Under the pieces are notes generated by a model, which did not search any database, had not been told where the DNA came from, and saw only the letters and a program-made list of their open reading frames with translations. Positions 5,409-9,083 of a stretch of DNA of 9,083 nt are shown here, piece after piece (position 1 is the stretch's first letter; every line of letters begins with the position of its first letter). Location of the stretch: contig CALIGP010000422.1 in assembly GCA_938021455.1 (NCBI GenBank), forward strand, positions 1 to 9,083, in the 5' to 3' direction. The stretch is from an uncultured Lewinella sp. Its GTDB lineage: Bacteria > Bacteroidota > Bacteroidia > Chitinophagales > Saprospiraceae. Both the position numbers and the translations under genes were made by a program.

Positions 5409-6389
5409 ATGAAAAGCTTCGCCAGTCTATTCCTCCTCGTAGCTATGTTCTCTTGCCAACAAGCGACGGAAGAATTCCCCGAGGAACCCACACTTCAACT
5501 CCACGACGCTCACGTCCACCTGATGAGCCCGGCCATGGTGGCGGACTGGAAGGCCATGGGGATTCCTTTTTCTCGTTCAGCGGCAAATTATATGGACCTG
5601 GACACGATCCTTGCCAATAATGGTGGAGCGACGATCGACTTAATTGGTATGGGGTATGTCTACGGTAATCCTGATTATTATGCCGGTGATGATGCTTACG
5701 AACGGCTGGTAGCCGAAAACGATTACCTGTTGGCGGCAGCTGGTAAACACCCACAAAATGTTCGACCGTTCTTCGCCGTTGATCCACTTAAGGCGTATGC
5801 GCTTGAAGAACTGGAACGCTGTCACTCCAGGGCACCTGATGCCGGGCTCAAGCTTCATTTCAGCACCTCTCAGGTATATCTCACGGAGCCCGTTCATCTG
5901 GCAAAGGTGAAGTCTGTTTTTGAGTTTGCGGCGAAAAACAGGATTCCGGTCTTACTCCACTTCGATAATTGGCACCCGAAGTTCGGGCGGCGAGACCTGG
6001 AGATTTTGGCGGACTCCATCCTTCGTATTATTCCACCAATGTCACTCACGATTGCCCATTTTGGCGGCTCCGGAGGATTCTCCGAAAAGACGAAATCCTT
6101 CGTGTCAGCTTATCTCGATTTACGGAGAGCGGAGCGTTTGCCAGGGGCACATACCTTTAGGTTGGACATTTCTGCCGTTGGTTTAGACAAGGATAGTGAA
6201 GGCGTAGACCGGCTTAGCGCTCAAGAGTGGTCACAACTGAGGACCTATCTTGATTCGATAGGGATGGAGAATGTCGCTTTCGGCTCCGACTATCCGTTGT
6301 ACACAGCGCAGGAATACGCAGCTGTCTTACGGGATCAGTTGGACCTTAGTGCGGAGGAAATGAAACGGTTGCTCCAACAGCCAGATTAA
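5409..6389 (+). CDS. Amidohydrolase-2 family metal-dependent hydrolase, lipoprotein
   Basis: This 326-residue protein has a TIM-barrel amidohydrolase pattern. DAHVHL (H35, H37) is the strand-1 metal pair. GLKLHF is a strand-4-like motif. PVLLHFDN, IAHFGG and FGSDYP supply the remaining His ligands and the catalytic Asp. This is the order of the amidohydrolase-2 superfamily, which includes decarboxylases and lactonases, so the substrate cannot be named. Residues 1-16 (MKSFASLFLLVAMFSC) form a signal peptide whose Cys16 is a likely lipidation site. The lipobox (MFSC) is relaxed, as is common in Bacteroidota, so the enzyme probably sits in the envelope. The ATG at 5409 is chosen over the upstream in-frame TTG at 5376, because it places the signal peptide at the N-terminus. 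The C-terminus stops soon after LSAEEMKRLL, lacking the usual GxNAxRLF ending, so the last helix is slightly shortened. Confidence 0.87.
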   Translation: MKSFASLFLLVAMFSCQQATEEFPEEPTLQLHDAHVHLMSPAMVADWKAMGIPFSRSAANYMDLDTILANNGGATIDLIGMGYVYGNPDYYAGDDAYERLVAENDYLLAAAGKHPQNVRPFFAVDPLKAYALEELERCHSRAPDAGLKLHFSTSQVYLTEPVHLAKVKSVFEFAAKNRIPVLLHFDNWHPKFGRRDLEILADSILRIIPPMSLTIAHFGGSGGFSEKTKSFVSAYLDLRRAERLPGAHTFRLDISAVGLDKDSEGVDRLSAQEWSQLRTYLDSIGMENVAFGSDYPLYTAQEYAAVLRDQLDLSAEEMKRLLQQPD

Positions 6390-6390
6390 T

Positions 6391-6450
6391 GTTTGGGAGA
6401 TTGAGCCCTTCAGTATGCTCAGGCGCAAACGCAGGTTCAAGGTTTGTTTT
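6391..6450 (+). terminator. Weak hairpin cluster after the amidohydrolase gene (possible terminator)
   Basis: CAAAC (6426-6430) can pair with GTTTG at 6442-6446, which is followed by TTTT. It can instead pair with GTTTG at 6391-6395 around an inner TGAGC/GCTCA stem (6402-6406 with 6417-6421). The stems are short, so this is a weak terminator candidate at best. The remaining bases to 6514 show nothing I can name. Confidence 0.3.
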
Positions 6451-6513
6451 AAGGAGCAATGCTGGCTGGTCTCTCACCTTGCACCTGCGGTCCCGCGCCA
6501 GACGAAACCACCC

Positions 6514-6540
6514 GTTATTCACCACAAATCCGTAAATTTA
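6514..6540 (+). promoter_or_regulatory. Putative promoter of the Pmp3-like gene
   Basis: TAAATTTA (6533-6540) preceded by TCCG forms the same 12-mer as the promoter at 1425-1436. GTTATT at 6514 sits where GTTGTA lies in the other copy. A 44-base leader leads to the ATG at 6585, with no Shine-Dalgarno. Confidence 0.5.
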
Positions 6541-6584
6541 GAATTCACCCCAGTCTTACGTGTTTTACAAGCTATCCCCTTCCT

Positions 6585-6761
6585 ATGGCCACTAATTCCT
6601 CCGCTTCCTTATTACACATCATCCTTGCCGTGTTACTTCCACCGCTGGGAGTCGCCCTTGCCAAAGGCATTGGCAGAGAATTTTGGATATGCGTTGTACT
6701 GACAATTCTTGGCGGTGTGCCGGGAATGGTCTACGCCCTGATTGTGATCCTGGCGAAGTGA
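6585..6761 (+). CDS. Pmp3/YqaE (UPF0057) family small membrane peptide
   Basis: This 58-residue protein has two transmembrane helices and the family hallmarks: a first helix ending in LLPPLGV, a short polar loop (AKGIGREFW), then LTILGGVPGMVYAL and a short lysine end. Pmp3/YqaE proteolipids sit in the plasma or inner membrane and are linked to salt, cold and membrane-potential stress in plants, yeast and bacteria. The molecular mechanism is not settled. The ATG at 6585 gives the normal family length (about 52-60). Longer in-frame starts near 6459 add unrelated Cys/Pro-rich residues and run across the promoter. It converges on the large secreted protein gene, with a heptamer repeat between them. 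Confidence 0.93.
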   Translation: MATNSSASLLHIILAVLLPPLGVALAKGIGREFWICVVLTILGGVPGMVYALIVILAK

Positions 6762-6773
6762 TGGGCAGGGTAC

Positions 6774-6829
6774 AAGTTGCAGGTTGCAGGTTGCAAGTTT
6801 CAGGTTGCAAGTTTCAGGTTGCAAGTTGC
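6774..6829. repeat. Tandem heptamer repeat, 8 units
   Basis: Eight exact-length 7-bp units run without indels: AAGTTGC, AGGTTGC, AGGTTGC, AAGTTTC, AGGTTGC, AAGTTTC, AGGTTGC, AAGTTGC (consensus ARGTTKC). All variation is confined to positions 2 and 6. The array fills most of the 78-bp gap between two convergent genes. Similar heptamer arrays are familiar between genes of Bacteroidota, and translated they give strings such as CNLQPATCNLQ that should not be annotated as protein. Confidence 0.95.
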
Positions 6830-6839
6830 AGGGAGACAA

Positions 6840-9083
6840 CTATTGTACCACCACTCGAACGGTCGTAAAGTCGATCTTACCGCTCCCGTGCTCTAACCGG
6901 AGACGAAGTACATAGGCTGCTGGAGGTAGATCTCCAACGGTTAGGCGAATTTGCTGCATTCCCGCTGGCAAGTTGCCGTGCTGAATTCGTTTTACGGGCC
7001 GGCCGGTTAAGTCAAATAACCAGCTTTCCACCTCCGCATTTTGCGGAAGCTCAAAACTAATTACCGCGTCCTGCACCATGGGGTTGGGATAAATGCTCAA
7101 CTGGAGCTGGGAGGGCGCAATTTGCTCCGTACTCGTCTGCTGGTCCAGGAAACCAATCCACGGGCGGGCCTGCTTAATGGCGAGTCGGTCTGTACTATCG
7201 ATCTTGTATTCAATGTCCATAGAAAAGTTCTCCACGTCTACAGCATCGTAGAGCAGGGCAAATTCTTCGTGGATCGTTCGCATGTATCCGCGCAGTTCGT
7301 CGAGATACGCAAGGGGCATTACCTGATCGTTGTTGGGCACCAGGTTAGAACGACGGATAATCTCGTAGGCCGTAGGGCCGGAACCTTCGATGGCCAGCAG
7401 AATTTCTTCTGGGATGGAGAAGTTATCCGGGTTCGTCACCAGGTCTTCCCCTACTTGAGTATTGAGGTAGTAGTTGCCGCCGGAGCCGTAAATGGGGTCT
7501 GCGGTGATGCCTACGCCATTGGCGCGTTCTTCTTTGAAGTTGGGGTGCATCAGTACGCCCATGGCGGCATGGAGGTGATCAATACGGTAGAACTCCCGCT
7601 CCGTGAAGGCCCGGAAATTCCAGAGACTGGCGAAGACTTCCTTGATCGTTTTGCCCAGGTGTCCTTCGGTGGTCTTGTGCGTTTTCGAATCGTAGAGCCC
7701 CGCGCCGCTGAAGCCTGGCAGATCTTCGTTGTTGGTGCTGGAACGGCAGCGGATGTTGGTGCCTGTAGGGAAGGCCTCTTGGGCAGTGGTGAGAGCGGTG
7801 AACATCCAATCCGGAAGGTTCGCGTCTTCAATATCGTCTTGCAGTTCTTTGAGTAGTTGTTCCTGGACGGTGAAGTCCGTCTGAAAGTCGGTTCTGGCCA
7901 GCAGCATTTCCACCCGCTCGTAGAAGCCGTTGAAGACCATGAACTCATCGTAGAAGTAAAAGGGGATGCCAAAGCCATCGGGAATGAGGTAGTCCGGAAA
8001 GGGAAAGCTGCGCAGGGTCGCCAGGTTGCTGGTCTTGGCGCCGAAGGCGGTGGATTGGCCGAAGGTGATGTCGTCCAGCGGCGTGATCTGCTGTACGCTG
8101 AGGTCGCGTGGAGGGAATTGATCCTCGCTGGGGCGCAAGGCTTCATAGTGAGCGTCTACCTCGGCGGGGATAGCGAGACGGAGGGCAAAGGTGTCGGCGT
8201 CTACGCGGTAGTAGACGATGTGGTCCAGTAAATCATTCACGGCTTCGATGTCAAGGGCATCGCGGATGAAGGCGTTCGGGACGTTGTTCTGCAGCGCACG
8301 CAGGTTGACGTGGCTCAAGGGGGTCTGCACTACGGTGGTGATGATGCCGCCCACGCGGGGCAGATCGTTAGGGATGGTTTCGAAGACGACGATGTCTCGT
8401 GGATCGGGGCGCTCCCCGATCTCCATCAGCCGTAACCGGCCGTAGCCTTCGGTGAGGTTAAGCGGAATGTAATCGATGCCCTCGTAGAGGTCGCCTTCCA
8501 GCAGAACGGGGATTCGACTAGCGTCATACAGGTCGCGCTCAACGTTGTAGCGGGCGACGGCGCGCCGGTGCAAGGGGAGGTAAGCGAGATTGTTTCGCAG
8601 GAAGGGTAGGGTAGCTCCCAATAGATCGAAGGTCTGCTGGATAATGTCGTAGGTGTAATCGTCGAATTGCTGAAACTCAAAGGTGTACACTCCTTGCTCA
8701 CCACTGGGGGCGGTGACTTCCGGGTGGTAGATCAGCAGCCCGCGCATGTCCTCCAGGAAGCTATTGCCGTTGGCCTGAGTCGGGATGCCAATCGCACGGG
8801 CAAACTCTACGTGCGCCTCGTGGTTTTCCGTGTGCATGTAGTGGACGCGCATGGAATCCAGGTCGTCGTTGTCTTGGATGTAAAACTTAACGAACTCAAG
8901 GCTCTTCAATCGCTCATTTTCAGTGGATTCACCGGGCTGAAAAGCAAGTTCGTCGAAGGTAGGTTTGTCATGAATGCAAGCTACGCCGTCTTCGAAGGCA
9001 ATCGGGCGGGCAGTATTGAACGGGCTGCGAGTGGGGAAGTCGATGAGCTCCGTCAAATCGTCCACCCCGTCTTTGTCCAGGTC
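6840..9083 (-). CDS. Secreted PEP/pyruvate-binding (dikinase-like) protein with T9SS sorting domain, N-terminus outside window
   Basis: At least 747 residues are seen, and the frame is still open at the window edge. Numbering here starts at the GTG codon at 9063-9065. The N-terminal edge reads DLDKDGVDDLTE, a calcium-binding DxDxDG motif. QTPLSHVNLRA (about 247-257, His252) resembles the phosphohistidine swivel motif LSHVSVRARN of glucan, water dikinases. A PPDK-type ATP-grasp domain follows. Its parts are FGAKTSNL (341-348, ATP Lys), IRCRSSTNNEDLPGFSGAG (438-456), GVGITADP (537-544 region) and DIEYK...IKQARP (617-635), with the conserved Asp/Glu and Gln. The tail from about 652, starting YPNP and ending in short beta strands, is a T9SS C-terminal sorting domain. 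So the protein is probably exported to the surface. The ATP-grasp residues look intact. Substrate and phosphate donor outside the cell are unknown, and a non-catalytic binding role is possible. Confidence 0.88.
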   Translation of the reverse strand, partial: DLDKDGVDDLTELIDFPTRSPFNTARPIAFEDGVACIHDKPTFDELAFQPGESTENERLKSLEFVKFYIQDNDDLDSMRVHYMHTENHEAHVEFARAIGIPTQANGNSFLEDMRGLLIYHPEVTAPSGEQGVYTFEFQQFDDYTYDIIQQTFDLLGATLPFLRNNLAYLPLHRRAVARYNVERDLYDASRIPVLLEGDLYEGIDYIPLNLTEGYGRLRLMEIGERPDPRDIVVFETIPNDLPRVGGIITTVVQTPLSHVNLRALQNNVPNAFIRDALDIEAVNDLLDHIVYYRVDADTFALRLAIPAEVDAHYEALRPSEDQFPPRDLSVQQITPLDDITFGQSTAFGAKTSNLATLRSFPFPDYLIPDGFGIPFYFYDEFMVFNGFYERVEMLLARTDFQTDFTVQEQLLKELQDDIEDANLPDWMFTALTTAQEAFPTGTNIRCRSSTNNEDLPGFSGAGLYDSKTHKTTEGHLGKTIKEVFASLWNFRAFTEREFYRIDHLHAAMGVLMHPNFKEERANGVGITADPIYGSGGNYYLNTQVGEDLVTNPDNFSIPEEILLAIEGSGPTAYEIIRRSNLVPNNDQVMPLAYLDELRGYMRTIHEEFALLYDAVDVENFSMDIEYKIDSTDRLAIKQARPWIGFLDQQTSTEQIAPSQLQLSIYPNPMVQDAVISFELPQNAEVESWLFDLTGRPVKRIQHGNLPAGMQQIRLTVGDLPPAAYVLRLRLEHGSGKIDFTTVRVVVQ

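Noticed and set aside
6415..6702. Open frame overlapping the Pmp3-like gene
   Set aside because: It is in another frame from a clear Pmp3 match and crosses its promoter.
6774..6829. CRISPR-like array
   Set aside because: The units are contiguous 7-mers with no spacers.
7041..7856. 271-residue plus-strand open frame opposite the secreted protein
   Set aside because: It is a shadow of the codon bias of the minus-strand gene, which has recognisable ATP-grasp motifs along the same stretch.

Overview
The window looks like a chromosomal segment of a Bacteroidota bacterium. A marine Saprospiria/Lewinella-like lineage is my best guess; this is inference, not a database match. The reasons are: a type IX secretion (T9SS) C-terminal sorting domain on the last gene; a lipoprotein signal with a relaxed lipobox; no clear Shine-Dalgarno sequences; TAnnTTTG-like -7 promoter elements; a heptamer repeat of the kind often seen between Bacteroidota genes; and moderately high GC, estimated by eye.

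Layout. Positions 1-996 hold the 3' third of leucyl-tRNA synthetase, cut by the window edge. Positions 997-1462 are non-coding and rich in dyads, including a 91-bp nested palindrome centred on 1317. Positions 1463-1804 encode a small zinc-ribbon/two-helix membrane protein. It converges on a WYL-domain transcriptional regulator (1860-2870, minus). That regulator is divergent from an RtcB-family RNA ligase (3100-4494, plus). The shared 229-bp spacer carries a GC-rich REP-like hairpin and three alternating CGCAA/TTGCG half-sites over the putative rtcB promoter. A UUCG-loop intrinsic terminator follows rtcB and abuts the promoter of a membrane-anchored MtfA-like (M90) zinc peptidase (4564-5367). 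Next come a lipoprotein amidohydrolase (5409-6389) and a 58-residue Pmp3/YqaE membrane peptide (6585-6761). Eight perfect-length heptamers (6774-6829) separate Pmp3 from a convergent, large secreted protein (6840-9083, minus, 5' end outside the window). It has a phosphohistidine-swivel-like motif, a PPDK-type ATP-grasp domain and a T9SS tail.

How the genes work together. The only pair with a clear functional logic is the WYL regulator and RtcB: a probable ligand-sensing repressor or activator controlling RNA repair, analogous to (but not homologous with) RtcR-rtcBA in E. coli. The other genes look like independent housekeeping, envelope or stress units with their own promoters. The most unusual protein is the secreted dikinase-like enzyme, whose domain order (swivel His before ATP-grasp) resembles plant glucan, water dikinases rather than PPDK or PEP synthase. 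No mobile element, CRISPR array, tRNA or rRNA was seen.
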